From positions 24,685,614-24,749,613 of the forward strand of contig CM025856.1 of assembly GCA_003952965.2 (NCBI GenBank): a DNA stretch of 64,000 nucleotides. Reading direction: 5' to 3'. Shown here in pieces: positions 1 to 9,440 of this stretch (the stretch's first letter is position 1; the number at the start of each line of letters is the position of its first letter). The stretch comes from Morella rubra (taxonomy: Eukaryota > Streptophyta > Magnoliopsida > Fagales > Myricaceae). Both the position numbers and the translations under genes were made by a program. Under the pieces are notes generated by a model. It was not told the DNA's origin, ran no database searches, and was given only the letters and a program-made list of their open reading frames with translations.

Positions 1-455
1 TACTTAAGTCCTTCTATTCTTTATCTCTCAACCCAAACCCCAGTTAACTTTGTTAACCATGTCTCTCTCCTATCTTATTTTTCTCTGATAGTAACTTGTG
101 TAAGTATAATTCAAGTAAATGTTTATGAAGTAGTAACTTAAAGTTATCTTTATCTCTTTCTCTCTTATTTACTACCGCTAATTTGGACAGTTCTACAACC
201 TTCTTTATATCATTATATTAACTGCAACCATGCATACCACCAAATTGGACGGTTTTAAATTTCTGCAAACATGCATTACCGCCTACATGGTTGGTTTTAT
301 ATTCTTGCAAAGTCATTAATTTCTGCAAGTTGCTTATATTATATCTGCTACTCTGCTGTACTTATCTTGTTCATGGCTTGTCTACATCACTCTCTCTCTT
401 CTCCTCATTTCTCCCTATTCAAAGTCAATTTTTTAGTCTTCCGTTTACACTTTTT
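1..455 (+). repeat. EPRV leader, copy 1 (5' end cut by window)
   Basis: This stretch matches the leader at 1612-2073 in the same orientation. Both share the motif acttgtgtaagt, the block around atgcattaccgcctacatgg, the CT-rich run near 395-410 and the attcaaagtca motif. In copy 2 this sequence leads into a tRNA-Met primer binding site; here the corresponding place (about 450-460) has decayed into a TA-rich run. It behaves like the terminal direct repeat of a linear pararetroviral insert. Non-coding; the short ORFs across it are not conserved with the other leaders. Confidence 0.6.
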
Positions 456-489
456 GATATATATATACACACACATAAGATAAAAAAAA

Positions 490-1440
490 ACTATTGGAAA
501 AAGTCCAAGTCATTGATCTCAACCAAGCCCATTTGCCACCTAAATGACATTTCATCCCTGATCATCCTTCCAAGTCAATTAGTTTGTACAAAGCTATCCT
601 CGTCAACACTAGTTCTGTTAAGATTGATCCTATTTTAGATAAGTTTGATCCTTCTCAGAAAAAAAAAAAAAAAGGTCATCTTCCATAAGTTATTCGTAGT
701 CAAAATCTTGTCTTGTAAAGAGTGGGGTCCTCACCCTTTGGTATTACAAGAACTCCCTGGTCATCCTATTTCCTTCAGCTATTATGACTATACAAAAGCC
801 TGGTCAAAAGTCTTATTCTACCAGAATGAGTCTTTCACTCATTCCTGGTTCCTTAATTTTGATAATCATTTTCACAGTCAGTTTCCTTCATAGTTTCATT
901 ACTGGTGGCAGATGTTCGGTTCCATACCCGACATTCTTCCTCCCTTTCTTCTGCAAGCTGTGCAAGTTTATGCTACAAACCATAAAGTAAATTATCATCA
1001 AAGTCAATTTCCAATCATCTCCTTATTTTCCAGTAAATACAAGATTCCTTGGATTTTAAAATGGGAATACCAGATCAGTCACGATATATGCACTCGTAGA
1101 TTTTATGTCAAATTGTGAGACAAATTTAAATTTGATCGCATCATATCTCAAGTCACTGAAGAATTTCCTCAAAAGGAAATATTCAATTTATGGCCGACAA
1201 AGCTAATCTGTAGACAACTGTAGTATCAGCCATGACCCAAGTCAAGACTAAAGAAGATCTTTAGGATCTCTATCATTAATTGCAACTTCAAGTTAGTCAG
1301 ATCAGCAAACAAGATGAGCACTCTCCCGCCTCATCTCATTCATTCTCAGCCAGCCAAGTCAAGCCTAAACAATACTTGGATCCTTTATTCTAAGATAGTC
1401 AAGACCTGTATGATTTAAGTGAAGATTTTTGACGACATGT
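490..1440 (+). pseudogene. EPRV conserved post-RNase H ORF, copy 1 (broken)
   Basis: Translated pieces in different frames match the minus-strand copies at 7611-8482 and 27530-28500. The order is an N-terminal lysine-rich part (490-640), a block beginning CKEWG (about 718), a region with SYYDY, QNESFTHSW and a WFHHWW core (about 770-915), then a hydrophilic tail with DEHSP and SSHS (about 1315-1345). Stops and frameshifts separate the blocks, so no protein can be made. In the 7.6-9.2 kb copy the same ORF follows RNase H and precedes the promoter, so it is the 3' end of the viral coding region. Its function is not known to me. Here it directly follows a leader, so the movement, coat and polymerase regions are missing from this unit. 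Confidence 0.65.
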
Positions 1441-1603
1441 GAAGACAAGTCTCTGCCGACATGTCACGAAAAAGTTAGCCGAAAGTTACCCGACACACTG
1501 CTATTCATGAACAATAAAAGCAGCCGATAAGTTACTATTCATCCACAGTCAAAGCAAGCGTGATTGCTCGGTATCTACGAGATTCTACAACACCTCTCAG
1601 CTC

Positions 1604-1611
1604 TATAAAAG
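1604..1611 (+). promoter_or_regulatory. EPRV TATA box (TATAAAAG)
   Basis: TATAAAAG sits between the end of the 3' ORF relic and the leader that ends in the primer binding site at 2074. This is where a pregenomic RNA promoter is expected in caulimovirids. The flanking sequence ctctataaaagcca is repeated on the minus strand at 7491-7498, and a diverged TATAATAG version occurs at 27296-27303. Conservation of the box in three copies is the main support; activity is not shown. Confidence 0.6.
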
Positions 1612-2073
1612 CCAGAGTTTGAAGTCATTTGGGACAGAATTCCCTTCTGGATTTCTAAACTCTCCTTCTCCCCAAACCTAGTCTTTCTTAAGTCGTATCT
1701 TTCTCTAAGTCTTTCAGTTACCCATGTATCCAACCATGTCTATCTTTTTTAGTAACTTGTGTAAGTCCAAAGCAAGTAATTTCATATGAAATACTTTGAA
1801 GTTTGATCTCATTTATTTGTTTTTTGAATTTTATTATTATCTGCAGCATGTATACCGCCATCTTGGACGATTCTAAATTTCTGCAATCATGCATTACCGC
1901 CTACATGGCTGGTTTTATATTACTGCAAAGTCATTAATTTTTGCAAAGTTAATTAATTTTTCTATATGGTGTTTCTTCTTTGTGCTTCTCCATGGCCTGT
2001 CTTCATCACTCTCTCTCTTATCCTTGCTTCTTTCCATTCAAAGTCAGCTCCCTAGTGACGCATTTACATCTTT
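1612..2073 (+). repeat. EPRV leader, copy 2
   Basis: Long untranslated leader between the TATA box and the primer binding site. It contains the conserved block around 1885-1945 (atgcattaccgcctacatgg) found in all four EPRV leaders of this window (1-455, 7110-7490 minus, 26900-27295 minus). It carries several short upstream ORFs, as long caulimovirid leaders usually do. It is the only leader here that still ends in a recognisable primer binding site. Confidence 0.6.
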
Positions 2074-2087
2074 TGGTATCAGAGCCA
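2074..2087 (+). other. Primer binding site complementary to initiator tRNA-Met
   Basis: TGGTATCAGAGCCA is the standard complement of the 3' end of plant initiator tRNA-Met, used to prime minus-strand DNA by caulimovirids and many LTR retrotransposons. It lies at the end of the EPRV leader, about 335 bases before the movement-protein ORF, so it is assigned to the pararetrovirus rather than to an LTR element. Confidence 0.8.
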
Positions 2088-2156
2088 AACCCTGGTAGTA
2101 TGAGCTACTCACTCTCTTTGCTGTTTAGCTTAGCCCTTTGATCACTCTATGTCAAG

Positions 2157-2366
2157 TTGGGTGGTAAATCTTCAGTATTCCTGTCTATGTCAAATCTTGA
2201 GTTTAACAGCCTAGTAGCATACCTGAACAATAAGTGTAGAGTTCCAAACAGTAAGTCGCAGGAGAGGCATGAGTGGATGGCCATGAGAGGGTATATCCTA
2301 TTAGTGTTGTTAAGTCTCCAGGTTAATGCACAGATAGATTTATTGCCAGCTTATCATCTTGTTTAA
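2157..2366 (+). other. Short ORF between EPRV primer site and movement protein
   Basis: A 69-codon ORF, not recognised by itself. The part from about 2184 on (SNLEFNSLVAYLNNKC) reads like real protein and may be the decayed N-terminal part of the viral ORF that continues as the movement protein at 2410, or a separate small leader ORF. Nothing else in the window matches it. Confidence 0.3.
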
Positions 2367-2409
2367 TTTAGGTTGATTCCTAAAGTTAAGAAGTTACAAC
2401 ATTAACAAA

Positions 2410-2985
2410 ATGTTTAGATCCACTTCTTCCACGAGTTCTAGGTCATCTGTTCCATTCCACCTATTCCAACTCAATGAAGTCAACGCCAACCTTCAAGATT
2501 GGAATATTCCCATGGTTCCCAGTAGTAAAATCTACTCCAAGTCCAGTTTCTCTCCTTTATCTTTCACTAGTAATTATCATGTTAAAACCATAAAACAGGT
2601 TTATGCTCTCAGTAAAACTCATGAAAAATGTCAGCTTTTGTCTCCTAATGTCCTTAAAAAACATAGGAAAAAAGGCTTCAAGTACATTCACTTAGGTTTA
2701 GTTCAAGTAGCGGTCAAGCCATTAACCCAAAAAGGGATTAAGGCTTCAGTTTTGTTATGTCTTAGAGATGCTAGGTTTACAGATTACAACACTAGTATCT
2801 TAGGTATAATCGAATCCAGTCTTCATAATGTTCAAATCTATTTTGATTGTTTTTCCGATTTTACCTTAAGTCTAAGTGATAAACATCTTCTAAAAGCCTT
2901 AACCCTGAACATTAAAACTTAGGTAATGAGATGTTAGAAGGAAGTCAGCCTTTAGCTTTGATTTATAGAAGTATCTTTTATCAGG
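2410..2985 (+). pseudogene. EPRV movement protein (30K superfamily), N-terminal and core part
   Basis: A 170-codon ORF (2410-2922) continued in another frame to about 2985. It carries the hallmark core of caulimovirid movement proteins: a HLGLVQVAVKPL strand block (about residues 95-106), the conserved LRDARF aspartate motif (about 120-125), the GIIESSL segment and a C-terminal ALTLNIKT. In the living family this protein lines plasmodesmata and moves virus between cells. After a frameshift near 2923 the reading goes through EGSQPLALIYR and is then cut: from 2986 the DNA is reverse-transcriptase sequence in the opposite orientation. The missing C-terminal part lies on the minus strand at about 6160-6390. 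This is an old, inactive copy. Confidence 0.8.
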
Positions 2986-3465
2986 GATTGGATACTTGAT
3001 CCATTGAAGGACTTTGTTTAGAGGTTTATAGTTGATAATTAATCTGGGTGTTCCTCTTTCTATTTCAGAATTTTTTAGGACAAAGAAAGTAGAGCAAGAC
3101 CAAGGAGATTTACTCTGATGAATGATACCTTTACTTAAATGATCTTGGATTTCTTTTTTGCAGAATTTCATCATCTCTTGATTCATTTGAATAGGGACGA
3201 GCTTTAGTGGGAATGTTTTTCTCACTAAATTTAGGGACATAAGGTAACTTGACAATGTGTTGTTTCGATGACAGAAAGCATTGGGTAAGTTAGAACATAC
3301 TAGTTGTTCTGACTTAGTTTGGAATAACTTAATTTGGTTTGAAGAAGTTGACTGAGAGTTGTTCTTCAACTCGTTTGAACTTGATTTCTTCTTCAAAAAA
3401 TCAAGATGTTGAGTTTTACTAACAATAAAATTGAGAGTTTGACTAATGGATGCTTCTTGTAGCAT
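2986..3465 (-). pseudogene. EPRV reverse transcriptase, N-terminal part
   Basis: On the minus strand the translation shows the opening of a caulimovirid RT: KFCKKEIQDHLSKGIIHQSK, then SPWSCSTFFVLKN, RLIINYKPLN and QWIKYPIP. These correspond to fingers and palm motifs 1-2. The catalytic YxDD motif is absent because the segment stops at about 2986, where it abuts the movement protein in head-to-head orientation. Upstream on the minus strand come protease and coat protein, the normal order. It cannot encode an active polymerase. Confidence 0.85.
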
Positions 3466-3689
3466 GGTAAGTTCTCGAGGCCGAGGAGGACTAACGAACT
3501 CAAAAGTTACATCTTGACCAAAATGTTAGTGTAAGACCTTCACTACTAGTGGTGAATGGATAAAGAAACAAATAAAGGAGTACCTAAAATGACTTTCTAA
3601 TCGGGCATTTTTTTACTAAAATAAACGTGACTTAAAGCAAACATTATTTTTACAAATATGGGCTTTAGTTAATTTGTAACTAATACCAT

Positions 3690-3870
3690 TTGACTGCCAT
3701 TGGCAGAGAGAAGGCGTTCCTTGATTCCTAACAATACTTTGTGGGAATTAAACCTTCCTGGATACAATTGAGATCTGCTCCTGAATCAATTAAGGCAACT
3801 ACTTAGAAAGAATATTCGAATTGACTATAATAGTAACTTTAGAATGCCATTTTGAAAATGCATTCGACTT
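3690..3870 (-). pseudogene. EPRV aspartic protease remnant
   Basis: A minus-strand reading gives ALIDSGADLNCIQEGLIP, the active-site flap of a retropepsin; the catalytic Asp codon is at 3785-3787. In caulimovirids this protease cuts the polyprotein between coat protein and RT, and it lies here between those two. Stops follow within about 40 codons and no continuous ORF remains. Confidence 0.75.
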
Positions 3871-4489
3871 ACTATACTTAAGAATTTGTTACTACTTTCA
3901 AGATCATCCTAAGGGATATGCAAAGTTTCAGATTTTGAGTGGTCAGACTCAGAAGGTTGACTTTGTTTCTTAAAATTTTGTTTATTTTAAGAAGGAGACT
4001 TCTTGTTCGAGAGTTTATTTTGTCTTTTAACTCTCGAATTTCCTGTTTTACTAATTGGACTTCAGTCTGTAAATCTTGTAAGGTTTGGTTTGTGGGCTTT
4101 CTTAAACTTGTCTAAGATTTTATTAAGACTGACTTGGTTTTAAGACTTTAATTTGTTTTCTTTTTTACTTAAAACATGTTTTAACTTGGTAAGATACTGA
4201 GCCTTTAGATTAGATCTTCAACTTTATCTATTAAATCAATTAAAAATTCTTCTTGTTTACTAATGACATTAAGAGTTTTACTAACTTTACAACAACTATC
4301 TTGACATCCTAATTTCTGATTAGGAGTGCGGAATCTGTGTCTAACTAGAGTTAGGAGGACCAAAACTAGAAGACAGAAAGTCATCTATTTCTAAATCACT
4401 ACCACTAGAATCTCTTAATTCTAAAATGGATATAACTTGATTTTTTCACTATCTTAAATATCTAAGGAATTAATGTTTTCCTTAACACG

Positions 4490-5700
4490 ACATTCTGAAC
4501 TATAATGACCTAATTTTTTACATTTATAACATCTAATTTTACTTTTGTCTTTTGTAGACTTAGGTTTGAGTTACTAATGTTTTTTTTTGTAAAACTAGGC
4601 TTACTTTTCAAGCTCAGGATGGTATTTCCTAAAAGACCTTTTATGGTATTTGTGTGACTTTTTGAAGGGATTTTCCTTCTGGTATTTTCTATGAGAGGTG
4701 CTATGGGGGGTAGACCATACTGTTCACAGAAATTACCCATTTCATACTTAGCTTTTCTTCTATCTTACTTAAGTTGATTACTAATTTTCATGTTAATACA
4801 CATCTTCAAACCTTCTTTGTTGATGGTACTAACAATATCACCATATGTGAGGTTATCATATTCTATGATACCTGAGGGTTGACTTAAGACTTCTCTAATC
4901 TTATGGGCAAAAAGATTGGGTAATCCATTAATGAATTTTTCTTTCCAAAAAGGGATTTTACAATCATCTCGAAGCATGACGCAAGAGATGAAGACATCCT
5001 TACATCACTTAAAGTTGGGCATTTAAGGTTACTAAGTTGATCATGGATCCTAGCAAAAATATTACTAGGGTACCAAGGAAATGTTTAATAATGGTATAAA
5101 TAAGAGTATTAATACCATCACTAACTCCTTGACCTAAGTTTCATCAAAGATTGGATACCTGCCTCATCATGTTGGACAGCATATCGAATAAGATCACGAT
5201 CTTCTTCAGTGAGATACTTTTCCCACCATTGTCTTAAGGATCCTGTGAATCCAAAGATAATTAACTCAACAACTTCAAGGTGACTAAGGGATTGGTTGAC
5301 CAAGTATTGGCAACCATGGTCATGTGTTGGAGTTTATTAAGATTTCTTATTTAGAAATCCATCAATATTCATTCATATAACTTATCTGATGAAATAGAAA
5401 ATTGACTATGGAAGATCCTTTCTTCAAATTGAAGATCAAGGGGAGTTGGTTTGGAATACCAATTCTTGGTTTGAGTCATAGGGGTAGGACAAACAGTTTT
5501 AATCCTATTGACCTCTAATTGCTTAAACTGGTCTTCTATTTTAATAATTTGGTGATTAAAATCTAAATCGGATTCGGATTTAGCTTGGTTGAGGACACCT
5601 ATTTGGTGAGATGTCGAAGGCGTTTTACTATTGGATTCTGATGTTTTAGACTCTAGTGTTGCTAAATCTTTTAACATCTGACTAAGCTGAATCATAAGTT
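4490..5700 (-). pseudogene. EPRV coat protein (Gag-like) with CCHC zinc knuckle
   Basis: Several minus-strand ORF pieces form a coat protein in order: an acidic, glutamine-rich head (5369-5695), a FGFTGSLRQWWEKYLTEED block (5121-5303), FWKEKFINGLPNLFAHKIRE (4765-4977), a basic stretch (4510-4740) and a CX2CX4HX4C knuckle read as CYKCKKLGHYSSEC at 4490-4531. The tryptophan-rich block and KEKFINGLP are typical of caulimovirid capsid proteins; the knuckle binds nucleic acid in encapsidation. The pieces are separated by frameshifts and stops. The knuckle part is duplicated at 6430-6840. Confidence 0.8.
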
Positions 5701-5929
5701 CTCGCCATTATCATAAATGACTTTCTTTTTGGCTTTGTGTGACTTTCACGATACCGAGTTCTTTTAACTAGATTGACTTCAGACATAAACTCATCTTCTA
5801 GAGTTTGCATATCTGGACTAAAGCTTTACTTATGGTAAGTAATTAGGGATTAACAGATTCAAAATCTGTCTGAGTAGGAGAGTCCTTCTCCTGCTCATCT
5901 TCTTCCTCAACGGTTACGGTTAGACTTGG

Positions 5930-6390
5930 TAGAATACAGGGGAGTACTAACCTATGAATTGACTTGAACTCCTTTGATTTTAAGATGGAGGTCTCTGAAT
6001 AGATTCATTGAGACTAGAAGTAGATTTTCTTATAGATCTCTTCCTAGTTCTTGAATCCTAAGCGGTTGAAAACCTCTAGGTTCATCAAAACTAATTCGGA
6101 CTGATTCATCCAGATATTGTTGAATCATATCTAACTTGGTGATATCACTATGGACAGGTTTGGTAGGATTTCTCATTTTCTAGAATCCATTCACTAGGTA
6201 AGCTAACATCTTTCCAAACGATGGACTTGGGTACTTTGATGTTGGCATCATTGGTATGCTTTGAATTAACAATGTTTGGTCTTTTGGACTTTTGACTAGA
6301 GCTTGAACATTCAGATTAGTGCAAATACACTTGTAGTAAATTCTGTAAATCAAAGCTAAAGGCTAACTTCCTTCTAACTAACAATAAATT
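5930..6390 (-). pseudogene. EPRV movement protein C-terminal part and MP-CP linker
   Basis: The minus strand from about 6390 begins with the EGS-PLALIYR segment that also ends the plus-strand movement protein at 2930-2970. It then gives a KSIVWKDVSLPSEWILENE stretch (about 6170-6230), the usual C-terminal motif of caulimovirid movement proteins, and a linker with DESVRISFDEPR toward the coat protein. The movement protein is therefore split between two strands by an inversion. Frameshifts and stops are present. Confidence 0.65.
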
Positions 6391-6429
6391 CTACAAATTA
6401 GCTTTGTCGGCCATTCTTACTACCCAGAT

Positions 6430-6840
6430 TCTTCTTGTTTACTGAGGACATTAAGAGTTTTACCAATTCTACAACAACTGTCTTGACAACCTAATTTCTA
6501 ATTAGGAGTGTCAGAATCAATGTCTATACTTGAGTCAAGAGGACTAGAACTAGAAGACAGAAAGTCATCTATTCTAAATCACTACCACTAGAATATCTTA
6601 ATTCTAAAATGGAGTATAACTTGATTTTTTCACTATCCGAAATATCTAAGGAATTAATGTTTTCCTTAACACAACATTCGGAACTATAATGACCTAATTT
6701 TTTACATTTGTAGCATATAATTTTACTTTTGTATTTTGCAGATCTTGGTTTAGATCTTTTACTAGTGTGTTTTTTGTAAAACTAGGGTTTACTAATTTCA
6801 AGATTGTATTCAGGCTTGTATTTCCTAAATGATAAATGGG
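6430..6840 (-). pseudogene. EPRV coat-protein segment, second copy
   Basis: Nucleotide-level duplicate of about 4245-4645 in the same orientation, including the cttcttgtttact and gaactataatgacctaattt blocks. It contains a second CCHC knuckle (CYKCKKLGHYSSEC) at 6674-6715. Differences are scattered, so it is not a very recent copy. It starts about 40 bases after the movement-protein fragment. A short stretch at 6395-6412 (reverse complement of atggccgacaaagctaat) matches 1192-1209 of the 3' ORF, so the junction itself is a mosaic. Confidence 0.7.
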
Positions 6841-7000
6841 TAATTTCTGTAAACATTATGGTTTACCCCCATAGCACCCTCTCGCAGAAAATACCAAAAG
6901 GAAAAATCAGCCTTCAAAAAGTCAAATAAATACCATAAAAAATCATTTAAGAAATACAAGCTTGAATACAATCCTAAAATTAGTAATCCTAAGTTTTACA
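6765..7000. repeat. EPRV coat-protein foldback
   Basis: The end of the minus-strand coat-protein copy (6765-6836) is followed by the same sequence in the plus orientation (about 6930-7000). Example: ttgtattcaggcttgtattt on the left pairs with aaatacaagcttgaatacaa on the right. The loop of about 95 bases is the adjoining coat-protein sequence in plus orientation (it matches the reverse complement of about 4640-4740). Confidence 0.75.
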
Positions 7001-7109
7001 TATATATAATATATCCCATGGAGTCGAGGCGGTGTATTAAAGAATTGACTTTGAATTGGTAGAATCTACTAAGATGATGAAGCTTGTGATGTAAGTGTGT
7101 CGTCCAAAG

Positions 7110-7490
7110 AAGAGATTAGAGATAAGAAGTAGAAATAAACATAATTGCAGAAATTAATGACTTAAATAAAATAAGGACTTGAAGAAATGTAAAACCAGCC
7201 ATGTAGGCAGTAATGCATGATTGCAAAAATTTAGAACCGTCTAATCTGGCAGTATGCTACAGATAATAATGAAATTTGAAGATAGAAATACTAAATCAGA
7301 CTTCAAATTACTTCATAGAAATTTACTTTTAGTGTACTTCGCTCTTGACTAACAAACATGAGCAAGGTTGGGCACACGATTATCTTAGAAAGACTACAAG
7401 AGTTGTGTAGATAAAATTCGATAGGAGAGAAGAGAGCAAATATAATTTCTTTGGTAGAGAATTCTGCTCTCAAATGACTTTGATCTTTGG
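7110..7490 (-). repeat. EPRV leader, copy 3
   Basis: Minus-strand leader matching 1612-2073, with the conserved atgcattactgcctacatgg block at about 7195-7215 and the motif attcaaagtcaatt at the far end (about 7045-7060). The primer binding site expected next is absent: the sequence departs from the other copies at about 7040 and runs into the coat-protein foldback. Confidence 0.6.
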
Positions 7491-7498
7491 CTTTTATA
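7491..7498 (-). promoter_or_regulatory. EPRV TATA box on minus strand (TATAAAAG)
   Basis: TATAAAAG read on the minus strand in the context gctctataaaagccaaagat, the same arrangement as at 1604-1611. It lies between the 3' ORF relic (7611-8482) and the leader (7110-7490). Confidence 0.55.
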
Positions 7499-7610
7499 GA
7501 GCTAAGAATCACTGTAGAATCACGCTAGTACTGTGCAATCACACGTGCTTTGACTGTTCATGAATAGTATCTTGTCTGGTGACTTTGTCATGACTTGTCA
7601 GCACATGACT

Positions 7611-8482
7611 TCAGAAATCTTCATCCAAATCATATAGGTCTTGACTATCTTGGAACAATGGATCCAAATACTGTTCTGGTTTGACTTGATTGGCTAAGGA
7701 CGAATGGGATGAGGCTGGGGAGTGTTCATCTTGTCCGCTGATCTGGCTGACTTGAAGTTGTAACTGATGACATAGATCTTGGAGATTTTCTTTGGTCCTA
7801 ATTTGGGCCATGGCCAAAACCACATTTGTTTGCAAGTCATAAACTGGGATATTTCCTTTTGAGGAGGAAATTCCTCTATGACTTGAGAAATGATGAGATC
7901 AAGTTTAAAATTGTCCCACCATTTAACATAATCCAAGAAATCTTGTATTTATTTGAAAACAAAGAGATAATTGGGAATTGTCTGTGATGGTGATTGACTT
8001 TGTATATCGTGGAATATAACTGCATGGCTTGTAAAAGTGGTTGTGGGAAAATATTAGGTATGGAACCAGACATTTGCCACCAATGATGGAACCATGAAGG
8101 AAAGTGTCTAGTAAAATGATTGTCAAATTAAGGAACAAGGAATGAGTAAAAGGCTCATGTTTCTATGTAGTCATAGTAGCTGAAGGGAGTAGGATGACCA
8201 GGTAGATCTTGTAGTGCAAAAGGGTGGGATCCCCATTCTTTGCATGATAAGATGTTGACTATGAATAATTTATGGAAGATGACTTTTTTCTTTAGAATGA
8301 TCAAACTTATCAAACATATGATCAATTTTGACAGAATGAGTACAAAGCAGGATAACTTTGTAAAAACTAATTGACTTGGAGGGATGAACTGGAACAAAAT
8401 AACATTTGGGTTGCAAGTATGCTTGAACCAAATCGATGACTTGTACATTTTGTAACAACTCTATCTTGTTGGTTGCCATCAA
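7611..8482 (-). pseudogene. EPRV conserved post-RNase H ORF, copy 2 (broken)
   Basis: Minus-strand counterpart of 490-1440. Blocks in order: NKIELLQNVQVIDLVQAYLQ (about 8420-8480), CKEWGSHPF and FSYYDY (8155-8260), an HGSIIGGKCLVP segment (about 8040-8100), a YVKWWDNFKLDLIISQV block (about 7870-7936) and a tail with KMNTPQ in one frame or DEHSPASSHSS in another (7611-7835), ending DLYDLDEDF. Frameshifts separate the blocks. Position after RNase H and before the promoter is clear here. I cannot name a function. Confidence 0.65.
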
Positions 8483-8549
8483 ATTTTACTAATTGGTTTC
8501 AATTAAGCAAGTGACTTTGACATGGCTTAATGTGGACGATGTTGCTGAC

Positions 8550-9190
8550 TTAAGTCTTACCCAGAAACGGATAAGTATTCTTCGGAATGTAAGGTATCTT
8601 ACTTTGTCGTCTTTTCATAGGAGATTGGATCGTATTTTGTAGTCTGTTAACTAAAGACAAAGCCTGAGATAAAGACTCAATGACTTGGTATGGATTACTT
8701 GTAAAGGCTAAGGCCAATGCAAAGGGTGGTTTACCTATTTGGCTTACTAAGGCTAAAGTTGATTGGGGTTTGACTTTGGCCATAAGAGATGATTTAGGTA
8801 TTTCCCCTAAGACATGGAAGCTATTAACATTGTTAACAGCGGAACTAGGGTTTGGTTTGTGAGTGACTACATGACCTGGCTTAATGACAATTTGTCCGGG
8901 AGATAACTTTGGATTTTGTGGAGTTAACTAGGTTGACGACTTGGTAGGTTCCTTTCTTTTGGGTTTAGGTGCCATGGGATTCTTGCAAGAATTCACAGGT
9001 GAGGAAATCAGGGATACTATTCTGGCTTCCTTTAATGTATTCAATATCAAAATCAAAGATACTTAATATAGCTTGCCAAAGGGCAAAAACCTATTTAAAT
9101 GCAATATTTTGAATATCTTTTTCCAAAACAAATTTTGTACTTTTGCAATCAACTCTACTAAAAATTTGTTGTTTGATCTTGAAATTTACT
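8550..9190 (-). pseudogene. EPRV RNase H C-terminal tail and linker
   Basis: The minus strand gives KFVLEKDIQNIAFK, then WQAILSIFDFDIEYIKGSQN and PDFLTCEFLQ (about 8985-9150), the conserved end of caulimovirid RNase H. This is followed by a proline- and serine-rich linker and an ALVSQIGKPPFALALAF segment (8550-8783). One in-frame stop interrupts the RNase H part. The catalytic acidic residues lie farther upstream and are not present, because the sequence turns into a foldback at about 9190. Confidence 0.75.
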
Positions 9191-9221
9191 AATGCAGTAC
9201 TACAGACAAAATCTCTTTTTA

Positions 9222-9440
9222 CTAATTTACTAGTAATATTTCTGCTAGGGTTAATGATCAGCAGAATTATAGTACTAATATACTAGTAATATTTCTGCTA
9301 TGGTTTATGATCAGCAGAATTATAGAATTATTACTAATTTACTAGTAATATTTCTGCTAGGGTTCATGATCAACAGAATTATAGTATTATTAAGAAAAAG
9401 ATTTTGTCTATAGTACTATAATTTACTAGTAATATTTCAA
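9222..9440. repeat. Tandem repeat with embedded palindromes, 3.5 copies
   Basis: Units start with tactagtaatatttctgct at 9228, 9281 and 9340, with a partial unit at 9424 (spacings 53, 59 and 84). Each full unit contains ttactagtaa (self-complementary) and a tctgct...agcaga stem with tgatca in the loop. The array lies in the loop of the 8508-10054 inverted repeat. Confidence 0.8.

Noticed and set aside
9222..9440. CRISPR-like array
   Set aside because: Short AT-rich tandem repeats of 53-84 bases with no unique spacers, in a plant genome; they are ordinary tandem repeats.
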